Shown here: one piece after another, positions 42,766 through 52,574 of the stretch
Position numbering within the stretch: position 1 is the stretch's first letter
How the letters are laid out: each line of letters begins with the position of its first letter
Origin: UBA11795 sp964652755
Lineage (GTDB): Bacteria > Chloroflexota > Dehalococcoidia > Lucifugimonadales > UBA826
Length of the DNA: 64,000 nt
Direction of reading: 5' to 3'
NCBI GenBank assembly: GCA_964652755.1
Contig: CAZZBP010000003.1
Location: 1 to 64,000 of the forward strand
Notes under the pieces: generated by a model
Databases searched by the model: none
The model's input: the letters and a program-made list of their open reading frames with translations, nothing else
What the model was told of the DNA's origin: nothing
Position numbers and translations under genes: made by a program

Positions 42766-44010
42766 TTAGATCAGACTGGGTTTTCCTATAGGCCCCACAA
42801 TAGATATATTCATTCGATCATGGGTCATGTATTTTTGTGCGACTTTTGTAACGTCGGAAACAGTTACAGCTTCAATGTCACGCAACACGTCTCCAGGTCT
42901 TCTTATTTCTGAGCTGGACAATTCTTGCGATAAGTTCCATCCTGAGACAAACCGGGTGTCTTCCAATCTAAGTTTAAGTCTGCCTGTGATGAGCGATTTT
43001 ACTTTGTTGAGCTCACTTTCAGCTATGTCATATTTACAACGGTCTAGTTCGGAAATTATGACAGCTATAGCTTCTTCATATTTGGTCTTGTGAAGCCCGG
43101 CAAAAACTTGTATCGAGCCTATATCATCAAAATGTGATACACCACTTCCGATATCATAAGCAAGCCCACGTTTCTCTCTTATCTCATTGAAAAGACGGCT
43201 GCTCATGCCTTCACCAAGGATTGTACAAAGAAGATCTACCGCGTATCTGTCTGGATCGCCTCTGCTCACTCCTGGAAACCCCATGGACATGTGTATTTGT
43301 TCAGTATCACGATATTCGCTCCGAAACTGCCGCGACGACTGTGTTGAGATGATTTCAGGGATTTCTACTTTCTCACCGGTACTCATTTTTGATGAGTACC
43401 GGTGAGCCGCATCTACTACTTGATCATGTTTCAAGTTGCCAGCTACGCTCAAAACAATACTTGAGCCTACATAATGTGTTGACAGAAAATTTAAGATTTC
43501 TTCCCGGGAAATGTATTTGACGGTCTCCTTGGTTCCTGCAATATCTCTTCCAAGGGCAGTAGCCGGCCACATGAGCTCATCTAAATTAGCTTCGGTTTTG
43601 GAGCTTGGATCATCATTCACACCGTTCAACTCCTCGATGATCACATGTCTTTCCAGTTCAATAGATTGAGGCTTAAAAAGAGAATTCTGAAGCATATCAA
43701 AGAGGAGTTTCAAACTTTGTTCTGTGAAATCGGAGACTATCTTGCACCAATAGATGGTGGATTCATGTTCAGTAGCAGCATTCAACGTTCCACCCGTTTG
43801 CTCAATAGTTTCGCTTATTTGCAGGGGATCAGGCATGTCTTTAGTACCTTTGAACAGAAGATGCTCTATAAAATGCGCTATGCCAGCAATATTGTCATGT
43901 TCGTGTCTCGAACCAACTTGAACACCAAGACTAATAGAGGTCGATAGCGTATAGGGCATGAAATCAGTGATTATGCGGAGGCCATTTGCCAGAGTGGTTT
44001 TTTGGATCAT
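42766..44010 (-). CDS. M16-family zinc peptidase
   Basis: 414 aa, two M16 domains. The inverted zinc motif HFIEH at 46-50 (HxxEH) is in the N-terminal half, and GPIGKP closes the second half, which has lost the motif as usual. The size and form resemble bacterial processing-peptidase homologues. It contains a perfect 15-bp inverted repeat (43372-43406). The next upstream gene ends 34 nt before the start, on the same strand. Confidence 0.9.
   Translation of the reverse strand: MIQKTTLANGLRIITDFMPYTLSTSISLGVQVGSRHEHDNIAGIAHFIEHLLFKGTKDMPDPLQISETIEQTGGTLNAATEHESTIYWCKIVSDFTEQSLKLLFDMLQNSLFKPQSIELERHVIIEELNGVNDDPSSKTEANLDELMWPATALGRDIAGTKETVKYISREEILNFLSTHYVGSSIVLSVAGNLKHDQVVDAAHRYSSKMSTGEKVEIPEIISTQSSRQFRSEYRDTEQIHMSMGFPGVSRGDPDRYAVDLLCTILGEGMSSRLFNEIREKRGLAYDIGSGVSHFDDIGSIQVFAGLHKTKYEEAIAVIISELDRCKYDIAESELNKVKSLITGRLKLRLEDTRFVSGWNLSQELSSSEIRRPGDVLRDIEAVTVSDVTKVAQKYMTHDRMNISIVGPIGKPSLI
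43372..43406. repeat. Perfect 15-bp inverted repeat inside the M16 peptidase gene
   Basis: CTCACCGGTACTCAT (43372-43386), 5-nt loop, ATGAGTACCGGTGAG (43392-43406). It codes for HRYSSKMSTGEK on the minus strand. There is no sign that it is a terminator. Confidence 0.8.
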
Positions 44011-44044
44011 TAAGGGTGTCTACTCAACGTTCTATGTTCAGTTG

Positions 44045-44938
44045 TTAGGAACCATTCTGGCGGATCTCAATTCCGGCGCGCTCTTCTTGTAGGCGCGCTA
44101 TGGAAATAGCGGAGTTAGCTCCCCAGCCTCTGTTTTGAGCGTCCACATACTTTTGTTGAACCAAGTTAGAGATTTCCATTGGAACTTTAAGTGCGCGGCC
44201 CATGTCAGTAGCTAGACCTACGTCCTTTGCCCCGAGATCGAGCTTGAATCCCGGTTTGAAGTTGCCTTCGAAGAGGGTGTTGGGGAAAGTATGCATTTGT
44301 CTGGTCTCCCCAGAACTCATTGAAATAGCTTCGTAGAGAGTCATAGGGTCAACACCGGCTTTAACTCCAATACTGAAGGCTTCAGAAAGTACCACTCCGA
44401 GCGTCATTCCGATTAGGTTGTTTACGATTTTGCAGATTGCACCCGACCCTAAGTTTCCACAGTACATTACTTGATTACCCATTAAATCCAATACTGGCTT
44501 ATATCGGTCATAAAGTAATTGATCGCCACCGACCATGATACAAAGCGTTCCTTGTTCAGCTCCTATAGTGCCGCCACTTACAGGGGCGTCTAACACAGTT
44601 ATTCCCAGATCTAATGATGCCTCGGAAATATGTCGAATTGTATTTGGGTCAGTTGTGCTTAAATCGAAAAAAGTTGTTCCCTCACTAGCGCCCGACAAGA
44701 CACCGCCCTCGCCAAGAACTACATCTGCTACATCTTGAGGTCGAGGTAAAGACGTGAAAACTAATTCACTGTTTCGCGATGCATCTGCAGGACTAGAAGC
44801 CCAATTTGCACCTTTATCGAGTAGGTCCGTAGCTGCGGTCTTGTCTATGTCGTAAACGGTCAAATCGTTGCCACCATCAAGGATATGACGAGCCATATGG
44901 CGTCCCATCAGACCTATTCCAATGAATCCAACTCTCAT
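44045..44938 (-). CDS. 3-hydroxyisobutyrate dehydrogenase-like NAD(P) oxidoreductase
   Basis: 297 aa of the beta-hydroxyacid dehydrogenase family. GFIGIGLMG at 4-12 is the Rossmann loop, DAPVSGGTIGAEQGTL is the substrate signature, and the catalytic Lys lies in AICKIVNNLIG. Relatives oxidise 3-hydroxyisobutyrate, tartronate semialdehyde or 2-hydroxymethylglutarate; the exact substrate is not clear. It lies upstream of the M16 peptidase gene. Confidence 0.9.
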   Translation of the reverse strand: MRVGFIGIGLMGRHMARHILDGGNDLTVYDIDKTAATDLLDKGANWASSPADASRNSELVFTSLPRPQDVADVVLGEGGVLSGASEGTTFFDLSTTDPNTIRHISEASLDLGITVLDAPVSGGTIGAEQGTLCIMVGGDQLLYDRYKPVLDLMGNQVMYCGNLGSGAICKIVNNLIGMTLGVVLSEAFSIGVKAGVDPMTLYEAISMSSGETRQMHTFPNTLFEGNFKPGFKLDLGAKDVGLATDMGRALKVPMEISNLVQQKYVDAQNRGWGANSAISIARLQEERAGIEIRQNGS

Positions 44939-45146
44939 AAATGCTCTCCAAGTTTTGAAAAATGGTAACAGTTCAGATAAAAGAATTTTATGTTGGTAGC
45001 TGGACTCTCTGCAAATCCAAAAGAGTATTCGATTTGGCTTTTTACTATGTTCAGGTTTAAGGTTTGTTAAATGGCAGTAAATCTAATCTGACATATCAGA
45101 TACCTCAACTTATTAGATAGATGAAGTATATTTAATCGGAAGGTTG

Positions 45147-45434
45147 ATGAATTTATTTCGAATCTTTACATACCCGTTCAGGGTTGTGGCAACAATAGTT
45201 CGCGTGATTATCGACGCCTGCCCGCCCTATAGATATATTGAAGGATTACTCGAGGGTAAGGAAATTCTTCAAGATGAAAAGACTTTGGTCCTCTACCTTT
45301 CATCTGAAAAAATAGAGGTTGATAGGCATACGTTTGACATCCTGATGGTTGGAGAGAATTTGAGAGTTCGAGCAACTAGAGACAATAAAGCAATCAACAT
45401 CGACAGGTTAATTCCTGGTCAAGGTCCCGTATAG
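45147..45434 (+). CDS. Hypothetical protein, 95 aa
   Basis: Not recognised. An amphipathic or membrane-proximal N-terminus (FRIFTYPFRVVATIVRVIIDACPPY) is followed by a small soluble part with KTLVLYLSSEKIEVDRHTFDILMVGENLRVRATR, which suggests a small beta-barrel. GGAAGG lies close to the start. The codon use looks like that of its neighbours. It converges on the FAD/Fe-S oxidase gene with 6 nt between. Confidence 0.55.
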   Translation: MNLFRIFTYPFRVVATIVRVIIDACPPYRYIEGLLEGKEILQDEKTLVLYLSSEKIEVDRHTFDILMVGENLRVRATRDNKAINIDRLIPGQGPV

Positions 45435-45440
45435 TCGCCC

Positions 45441-48327
45441 TTATAAGTATTCTGCCAAGACTTCCACTAAATGGCGAGAATCTTTGCTAGTTCCTTGCTG
45501 TATTTGCTGCCTGCAGGAAACACCTTCAGAGATGACGATTACGTCCTTTTCTTCTTTTCTTATAGCTGGAAAAAGAGAAAGGTCTCCAATTTCCATAGAA
45601 ATTTCATAATGCTCTCTAAAGAACCCAAATGACCNNNNNNNNNNNNNNNNNNNNNNNNNNNNNNNNNNNNNNNNNNNNNNNNNNNNNNNNNNNNNNNNNN
45701 NNNNNNNNNNNNNNNNNNNNNNNNNNNNNNNNNNNNNNNNNNNNNNNNNNNNNNNNNNNNNNNGTCGGGAATTTAACATCCCCATTGGATTCAACGTCAT
45801 TCATGATGATTTGTGCAATTAACATTGTATTCTCGGAAATCTTGCGAGCTTTATCCGGCATGCTTGAGAGGTCCTCAAAATCTCCCACGAATCCTAGAAC
45901 GCAACTGGGCTCGACACCTACGAGTTTAGCTCCATTTTCAATATACGGATGGATAGCATTAATGTTGAAATCCACATTCGTTTTTGCTTCATCCATCATT
46001 CCGTTCGATAACATGGGTCTACCACAGCAGCGTATTTCAGGAATCACTACTTCATATCCAAGTTTTTCTATCACATTGACCGCGGCAATACCAAGTTCAG
46101 GATGATTGTAATTTGTGGTCGTATCCGGGAAGAGCACAACTTGACCATTGACCTCTTTAGCCTTCGAAGATAATTTTCTACTTCTAAACCAGTGTTCAAA
46201 ACTTTGTGACGTGAAATGGGGAAGGGATCTCCGTTTATCTATTCCTATGATTGATTCCAAGACCTCTCTGGATAATGATGTATCCATCATCCAGTTTGTG
46301 ATCGGGGCAAAAAAGGACCCTAATTTGCTAAGAGAAGAAATTTTTCCGAAAAAGCGATTCTTTAATTTGTAACCATTTGATTTGTGGTACTGGCTTAGGA
46401 ATTCATATTTGAGTTTTGCCATATCCACGTTGGAAGGACATTCAGCTTTGCACCCTTTGCATTCCAGGCAGAGATCCATTACCTCATAGAGACGTTGATC
46501 CTTTAAAGTTTCCGGAGGAAGGGCGCCTGATATTGCTGCCCTTAACGCGTTGGCTCTACCTCTTGTCGAGTGCTCCTCATCCCTGGTGACCATATAGGAC
46601 GGACACATTGTTCCGCCATCTATTTTTCTACAGGCACCTTGGCCGTTACACATCTCGATCGCGTTCGCGAAACTACCCTCTTCATTAAATGAAAAACCAG
46701 TCTCTGTTTTAATCGTGTTATAGGTGGGGCCATATCGAAGATTATCAGTCATAGGGGGCGGGTCAACGATCTTGCCTGGATTCATAATCCCATCCGGGTC
46801 AAAGGCTTTTTTTACGTCCCGAAACGCTTGATATATCTGGCTACCAAACATTTTCTCGTTATACCCGCTTCGGACCAATCCGTCACCATGTTCACCGCTA
46901 AGTGAGCCACCAAACTCGAGTACTAGGTCGCTAATCTCATCAGATATAGCGACCATGCGGTCGACACCTTCTTGGTTCTTAAGATTGATAAGTGGCCGAA
47001 TGTGTAAACAGCCTACGCTTGCGTGACCGTAGTAGCCCGCTTCTGTACCATGTTTTCTGACAATAGCATCAAAGCGTCTTACGAATTCAGGCAAAACTTC
47101 TGGGGACACAGCAGTATCTTCTACGAATGGCAATGGTTTGGCATCGCCTGGAACATTCATCATGAGCCCAAGGCCCGCCTTTCGGACATCCCAAACTTTT
47201 TGCTGCTCGATGGGATCAGTCATTCTTATCAGAGCGTATCCCCACCCCCCTTTATCTATTCTTTGCTGAAGTTGATCGAACTTGGCAATTAATTCGATTT
47301 GGGTATCTGCTGATAACTCTATTGCAAGTAGAGCCTCCGGTTGGCCTTCTATGAAGTCAGTGATTCTGGAGTATGCCAAATTCGATTGAGCTTGCCGAAT
47401 TATCATACTTCCGATGAGTTCTACCGCCGCTGGTTCGAGTTCTAGAACTGCTACGGTGGCCTCCATAGATTCTATTAGTTCCATACAGTGAAGAACTGCC
47501 AAACCTTTCACTTTGGGGAGAGGTACTAATCTTAATTTGGCCTCAGTAACAGTGATAAGGGTTCCCTCTGAACCGACGACGAACCTGGCCATATTAAAAT
47601 TGCGACCACCTACGAATTCGTCAAGATTGTATCCTGAGACCCGTCTTTGTATCTTGGGATATCTGGCTAGGACTTCGTCCCGGTTATTTTCACTGATATT
47701 GAACAAATCTCGATAAATAGAACCTTCCAAGCCTTCTATACGCATTTTTGATTCGAGAGAACTACCGGACAGGTGCCCGAAAGATGCCGTATCACCATTT
47801 GACAGGACAACATCTAATTCATAAACGTTGTCCACAGTTTTCCCCCACATTATCGAGTGAGCCCCGCAAGAATTATTTCCGAGCGCGCCACCGACATTTC
47901 CCCTATTACTAGTACTGGGGTCGGGGGCAAAGCACACTCCGTGAGGTGCTAGAATACCGTTTAGTTCATCAAGTATTATGCCTGGTTGGGTTTTTACCCA
48001 GCCTTCTTCGTTATTAATCTCCCCTACGTTCCTCATATACCGAGAGAAATCTATGATGATTGATTCACCAACGGTTTGCCCTGCGAGGCTTGTCCCCCCA
48101 CCTCGAGGCAGAACTGAAACACCATAAGACCTTGCCGTTTCCAACACTGCTATAACATCATCTCGTGACTTAGGAAGAACGATTCCTACAGGCTCTATCT
48201 GGTATATGCTGGCGTCTGTTGACCATAGAGTCCGAGACATCTTGTCAAAGCGCACGTCACCTTCTACACGTTTGCTAAGTTCGTTTACAAGTTGATACGT
48301 GTCAGTTTTGCTTGCTACTAGAGTCAT
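45441..48327 (-). CDS. FAD-linked oxidase / Fe-S fusion (GlcD-GlcF type), crossed by an assembly gap
   Basis: About 960 aa. The N-terminal PCMH FAD domain has LPRGGGTSLAGQTVGES, and the GlcD-like C-terminal lobe has GSLSGEHGDG. Two 4Fe-4S motifs (GQGACRKIDGGTMCPS and CLECKGCKAECPSNV) and a cysteine-rich CCG domain (EIRCCGRPM) follow. The last part after the Ns (FFREHYEISM..., ISEGVSCRQQI) is the expected end of the same protein. The frame differs across the gap because the N-length is arbitrary. Relatives are D-lactate or glycolate dehydrogenases; substrate unknown. Confidence 0.88.
45635..45763. other. Assembly gap of 129 Ns
   Basis: Run of N inside the FAD/Fe-S oxidase gene, so this is a scaffold join. 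The real distance and the missing residues are not known; the two flanks encode the expected adjacent parts of one protein. Confidence 0.99.
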
Positions 48328-48405
48328 GTCACTCTGCCAAGGTGATATATAAATCTTGATGAGGTTTTAGGGGCTGAATAGAAACAGGATTTTCTACAAT
48401 TTATC

Positions 48406-48564
48406 ATGAGAAAACCGGGTAAGTTGGATAAACCGAGGAAAATGTCTGGTTTGAGATTCACATTCGTAGGTAGGGTAGCTGAGTTCACTGAAGCCAAGAA
48501 ATATACACACAATATCCTTGAGTCATACGAAAAGTCGAAAATTAGGCATCGAAGTGGGCGATGA
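48406..48564 (+). CDS. Doubtful 52-aa open frame
   Basis: The ATG at 48406 opens a frame of 52 codons ending at the TGA 48562-48564, in the 237-nt gap between two minus-strand genes. The product is basic (LRFTFVGRVAEFTEAKKYTH) and reads like protein, but there is no ribosome site and no family match I know. It could be a gene relic or chance. Confidence 0.25.
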   Translation: MRKPGKLDKPRKMSGLRFTFVGRVAEFTEAKKYTHNILESYEKSKIRHRSGR

Positions 48565-49380
48565 TCACGAAATGTTAAGGATCTTGAAGTTGCTGGTCCC
48601 CTTTGGTGTCTCTGCAGACGCTCGCTGACCTACCCTTTTCCCAATGAATGCCTTGCCTAGAGGAGATGCGTCTGAGATTTTGCCCTCCAATGGATTTGCT
48701 TCTGAAGGACTCACAAGGGTGTATCTAAACTTCTTCTTTCTCCCTAGGTCTTCTATCTGTATCGTGGCACCAATTCGTACTTTCTCTGTCCCTCTCCCAC
48801 TGGCGTCTACGATTATCGCCGTCCTAATCATGGAATCTATTTCTTTAATTCGGGATTCTTCCCTGCCTTGCTGCTCCCTAGCTGCTTCCAGGGGTGCGTT
48901 TTCCCTTACGTCACCATCAGAAGCGGCCTTGTGGATAGTTTCACTAATAAGAACCCTGTTGGATTCAAGAGAATCTTTTTCAGACAATAGTTGCTCATAA
49001 CCGTCTGGGGTCATCTCTTGTCCGCTACCGTGAGGTGAATTTTCATCACTTTTATATGAGGACGATATCTTCGGTTTTCGGATCCGAAAGTGGGTAGCAA
49101 GATTGACTGTAGTACGGTTCTCTTTGAATGAGAAGGTTAGGAATTTCCTAACAGCCTGCAACCCTTCAATGGCTTCAGGGGAGGCCCCGTTTTTACAGGC
49201 CTCTTCCGCGTAGGTGCCTATTTGAGAGGGAGTGATAGACGAAAAATCTGTTTCCCCCCTGAAATGCTTGACGAACCGATTGAGTTCTCTCACTGCCGCT
49301 ACGGTCTTATCCTTATCCTTCAAACCTTCGGTATATGCTCCAACAGCAGTCAAGAGCCTCTTCGATTCGTCAGTTACCAA
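48565..49380 (-). CDS. GreA-type transcription elongation factor with an N-terminal helical domain
   Basis: 271 aa. Residues about 123-271 are a full GreA/GreB unit: a coiled coil with GDVRENAPLEAAREQQG (the acidic tip residues Asp and Glu) and the globular C-terminal domain ending GKRVGQRASAETPKGTSNFKIL. The extra N-terminal 105 residues are helical. Their VAAVRELNRFVKHF, SITPSQIGTYAEEA and AIEGLQAVRKFLTF pattern is like the SAM-like core-binding domain of tyrosine recombinases. The GreA part restarts backtracked RNA polymerase; the extra domain may add DNA or protein binding, which is inference. Confidence 0.82.
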   Translation of the reverse strand: MVTDESKRLLTAVGAYTEGLKDKDKTVAAVRELNRFVKHFRGETDFSSITPSQIGTYAEEACKNGASPEAIEGLQAVRKFLTFSFKENRTTVNLATHFRIRKPKISSSYKSDENSPHGSGQEMTPDGYEQLLSEKDSLESNRVLISETIHKAASDGDVRENAPLEAAREQQGREESRIKEIDSMIRTAIIVDASGRGTEKVRIGATIQIEDLGRKKKFRYTLVSPSEANPLEGKISDASPLGKAFIGKRVGQRASAETPKGTSNFKILNIS

Positions 49381-49739
49381 ATTGAAATCCCCCTAATGCT
49401 TGAAGCTTTCCTGTAGACATGTTAGCAAACGGTAACTACTAACTGTCAACGATGGGGCAGGCATCTCTACGAACCAATCTTATACAAATCTGGTGATTTC
49501 TAGCACATTTATAGTGATTCTGTAATTAAACCCCGAGCCCTTGCTTATTATCCAATACTACCGAAGGGTTTGTTTAAGTTCACGAAATCCATTGCATATT
49601 GCATATGAATTACCTTAGCTATACTTGTTCTTAGGTTTTCTATCAATTGGATATTCCTATATTCCCTTACTCGATATAGCGGCTAAGGTTGGTTGGTGAT
49701 AAATTACCAAGGATTTTATTAGGAGATTTTCGTTCGAAA
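49381..49739. other. Intergenic region between the GreA-fusion and acyl-CoA ligase genes
   Basis: 359 nt, AT-rich. TATACT near 49620 could be a -10 box for the ligase genes, but no good -35 at the right distance is seen. No tRNA, riboswitch or repeat recognised. Confidence 0.5.
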
Positions 49740-51311
49740 ATGAACACTTCAGAGTTTCTCAACATCACGACACTAATAGCTCCCGAGAGAACGGCTATTG
49801 TGTTTGATGGCAAAAGAATCACTTACGCTTGCCTGTCTGATCGTGTAAATCGTCTTTCAAACGCTCTTGCAGAAATGGGTGTCTCCAAAGGAGACCGTGT
49901 TGCTATTATCCAAGTTAACTGCAACGAACATATTGAAGCATATTTTGCGGCAGCTAAACTCGACGCAATATATGTCCCGTTGAATTTCAGATCGAGTTCG
50001 GAAGAAATCCGATACATGTTAAGTGATGCCTCTCCTAAGGTAATATTTGCCGGCAAACGCTATACAGAAACTATAAATGGTATCGTCGATGACATTGAAG
50101 GGTTAGATCTCCGTGTCGTAATCGATGGTTACGCGCAAAATTGGCTTGAATACGAAAGCATTATAGAAACAGTTAGCACCGATGAACGATTTCCCCATGA
50201 TGACGAAGATGCTTTGACCATGCTTATGTTTACAGCTGGAACTACCGGTGTTCCTAAGGGTGTGATGCTCAGCCACGATAGTTTTTCTTCTTATATACTG
50301 AGTAATGTTTCGCCCGCAGATTTGGAAATTGAGGAAAAGAATATTTTGACAGTTCCCCTGTATCACATAGCAGGGGTTCAAGCAGTTATGGCCGCCATAT
50401 ATGGTGGACGTACCCTTATAATCCAACGTCAGTTTGAACCAGAGGAGTGGATGAATCTTGTTCAGACTGAAAAAGCCAACCGTGCCATGATGGTTCCTAC
50501 TATGTTGAAAATGCTAATGGATCATCCTAAGTTCGAAAGTCATGATCTGACCAGCCTAGAAGTAATAACCTATGGTGCAGCACCTATGCCACTTGAGGTG
50601 ATTAAGAGAGCGATAGAGAATCTTCCGGGAACTTATTTCATCAATGCATTTGGACAAACCGAAACAGCAGCAACAATCACCATGCTTCCACCAGAAGATC
50701 ACATACTTGAAGGCACAGAGGAAGAGATTGAAAAGAAATTGAATCGACTAACCTCTATTGGAAAACCTCTTGAAGATGTGGAAGTCAGGATAGTTGATGA
50801 GAATGGTGACGACGCAACCTCTGGGGAAAACGGGGAGATTGTGGCGAGAGGTTCTCGCTTGATGAAAGGATATTGGAATCAGGAGGAAGCAACAGCTGAG
50901 GCACTTCGGGGGGGCTGGCTCTACACGGGCGACTTAGGATACTTTGATGAAGATGGATATATTTTTCTCTCAGGAAGGGCGAAAGATTTTATCAAAAGGG
51001 GAGGAGAGATGGTCTCTCCAGAAGAGGTAGAACAAGTCCTACATTCTCATCCAGCAATAGACGAAGCGGCGATCATAGGAGTTCCAGATTTAGATTGGGG
51101 AGAGAGAATAAGAGCAATAGTTGTAGCAAAGTCAGGCCAAACAATTGATGAGGGAGATGTTATTGAATATTGCCGTGGTCGTCTTTCCAGTTTCAAGAAA
51201 CCAGAGTCAGTCGTAGTAGTTAGTGAACTGCCAAGGAACCCGATGGGTAAAGTATTAAAGAGGGTGTTGCGTGAACAGTATAGCCAGCCTATACAAAGTG
51301 ATAAAGGCTGA
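49740..51311 (+). CDS. Acyl-CoA synthetase (AMP-forming)
   Basis: 523 aa from the ATG at 49740. The frame opens at 49689 without a better start, and AGGAG is at 49721 with a longish spacer. The A-loop FTAGTTGVPKGVMLSHDSF, FGQTETAATI, GWLYTGDLGYFDEDGYIFLSGRAKDFIK and the C-terminal catalytic Lys in NPMGKVLKR are intact. It activates a carboxylic acid to its CoA thioester through an acyl-AMP; the acid is unknown. The enolase-family gene follows 24 nt later and may work in the same pathway. Confidence 0.9.
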   Translation: MNTSEFLNITTLIAPERTAIVFDGKRITYACLSDRVNRLSNALAEMGVSKGDRVAIIQVNCNEHIEAYFAAAKLDAIYVPLNFRSSSEEIRYMLSDASPKVIFAGKRYTETINGIVDDIEGLDLRVVIDGYAQNWLEYESIIETVSTDERFPHDDEDALTMLMFTAGTTGVPKGVMLSHDSFSSYILSNVSPADLEIEEKNILTVPLYHIAGVQAVMAAIYGGRTLIIQRQFEPEEWMNLVQTEKANRAMMVPTMLKMLMDHPKFESHDLTSLEVITYGAAPMPLEVIKRAIENLPGTYFINAFGQTETAATITMLPPEDHILEGTEEEIEKKLNRLTSIGKPLEDVEVRIVDENGDDATSGENGEIVARGSRLMKGYWNQEEATAEALRGGWLYTGDLGYFDEDGYIFLSGRAKDFIKRGGEMVSPEEVEQVLHSHPAIDEAAIIGVPDLDWGERIRAIVVAKSGQTIDEGDVIEYCRGRLSSFKKPESVVVVSELPRNPMGKVLKRVLREQYSQPIQSDKG

Positions 51312-51335
51312 TAAACGAGGAAAGGACCGGCAAAA

Positions 51336-52571
51336 ATGAAAATTACAAACGTGGAAACATTCATCGTAGATGCTGGATGGAGACCTTGGGGCTTTGTTAA
51401 AGTTGAAACTGATGAAGGCATTACCGGATGGGGTGAATGTAGTGACGGACGTTCTCCCAGAGGTGTCTCGGGTACTATTGAAGATCTAAAGCCCGTCCTT
51501 ATTGGTCAGGATCCGCGCGAGTTCGAGACTAGGTTTTGGGATATGTTTCGTGCCACGAGGCAAAGTCCTGGAGGTATAGCAGCAAAAGCCCTTGCAGGCT
51601 TGGACTGTGCTTTTATCGATATCAAAGCCAAGAGTTTAGGGATTTCAGTAGCGGAGCTTTTTGGCGGCCCTACAAGAGATAGAGTAAGGGTGTATTGGTC
51701 ACATTGTGGTAGTTCCCGTGTTCGTAATCACGAATTAATTGGTGTTCCTCCTCTTCTTGAATGGGATGATATTACTGCTTTGGGAAAAGAGGTTGTAAGC
51801 AGAGGATTCACGGCCTTGAAAACTAATATTATCGGACCCGGTGATCCAGCAATGCATTTTGGCAGCGGGTTCGGAGGCGGTCGAGGCAGTACAGATCAGG
51901 TCGTTACGAAAGGGGTTTTAAGGCATGTCGAAAAACTAATCGGAACTTTTCGCGATGCTGTCGGACCTGACGTAGACATCAATCTTGACCTAAATTTCCA
52001 CTTTAAGACGGAGGCCTGTTTGCGCATAGCAAAGGTTCTCGAGCAGTTCGACATGCTTTGGCTTGAAATAGACATGTATCAACCGGAGAGTCTGAGGCAG
52101 ATTAAGGATTCTACTACGACAAGGATATGTACAGGGGAGAACCTTTTCTATATGAGGGATTACTTACCCTACTTCCAACATCATGCAGCAGATATGTTTA
52201 TGATAGACGTTCCCTGGAATGGTTTTAGCCAGTCGAAAAAAATAGGAGATTTAGCCGAGGTATTTCAGCATAACGTCGCTCCTCATAACTATTACAGCCA
52301 TCTTTCGTCATTTGTCAGCGCGGCTCTTTGCGCTTGCTTACCTAACATACGAATTATGGAGATCGATATCGATGATGTCCCATGGAAGGATGATTTAACT
52401 ACCACTCAACCTGAAATAATAGATGGTTATATGACTGTACCGTCGTCACCTGGTTGGGGTGCTGATATAAACGAAGAAGTTGCCAGGGCTCATCCCTGGG
52501 AGGGTGCCAAGGTTGGATACGGTCCAGGATCCACGCCTAGTGAACTACTCTTCGGACTCCCCAGTTATTGA
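51336..52571 (+). CDS. Mandelate racemase / muconate lactonizing enzyme family protein
   Basis: 411 aa, enolase superfamily. The N-terminal capping domain has VETDEGITGWGECSDGR. The barrel has a Lys in ALKTNIIG as possible acid-base, the metal ligand region DVDINLDLN, MLWLEIDMYQPE and ICTGENLF, and His in VAPHNYYSHL. It is probably a sugar-acid dehydratase; SAR202-type genomes carry many such genes. Substrate unknown. Probably co-transcribed with the acyl-CoA ligase. Confidence 0.88.
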   Translation: MKITNVETFIVDAGWRPWGFVKVETDEGITGWGECSDGRSPRGVSGTIEDLKPVLIGQDPREFETRFWDMFRATRQSPGGIAAKALAGLDCAFIDIKAKSLGISVAELFGGPTRDRVRVYWSHCGSSRVRNHELIGVPPLLEWDDITALGKEVVSRGFTALKTNIIGPGDPAMHFGSGFGGGRGSTDQVVTKGVLRHVEKLIGTFRDAVGPDVDINLDLNFHFKTEACLRIAKVLEQFDMLWLEIDMYQPESLRQIKDSTTTRICTGENLFYMRDYLPYFQHHAADMFMIDVPWNGFSQSKKIGDLAEVFQHNVAPHNYYSHLSSFVSAALCACLPNIRIMEIDIDDVPWKDDLTTTQPEIIDGYMTVPSSPGWGADINEEVARAHPWEGAKVGYGPGSTPSELLFGLPSY

Positions 52572-52574
52572 TAT

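Noticed and set aside
49590..49630. Promoter for the acyl-CoA ligase operon
   Set aside because: TATACT looks like a -10 box but the nearest TTGCAT is only 15 nt upstream; not strong enough to list as a site.
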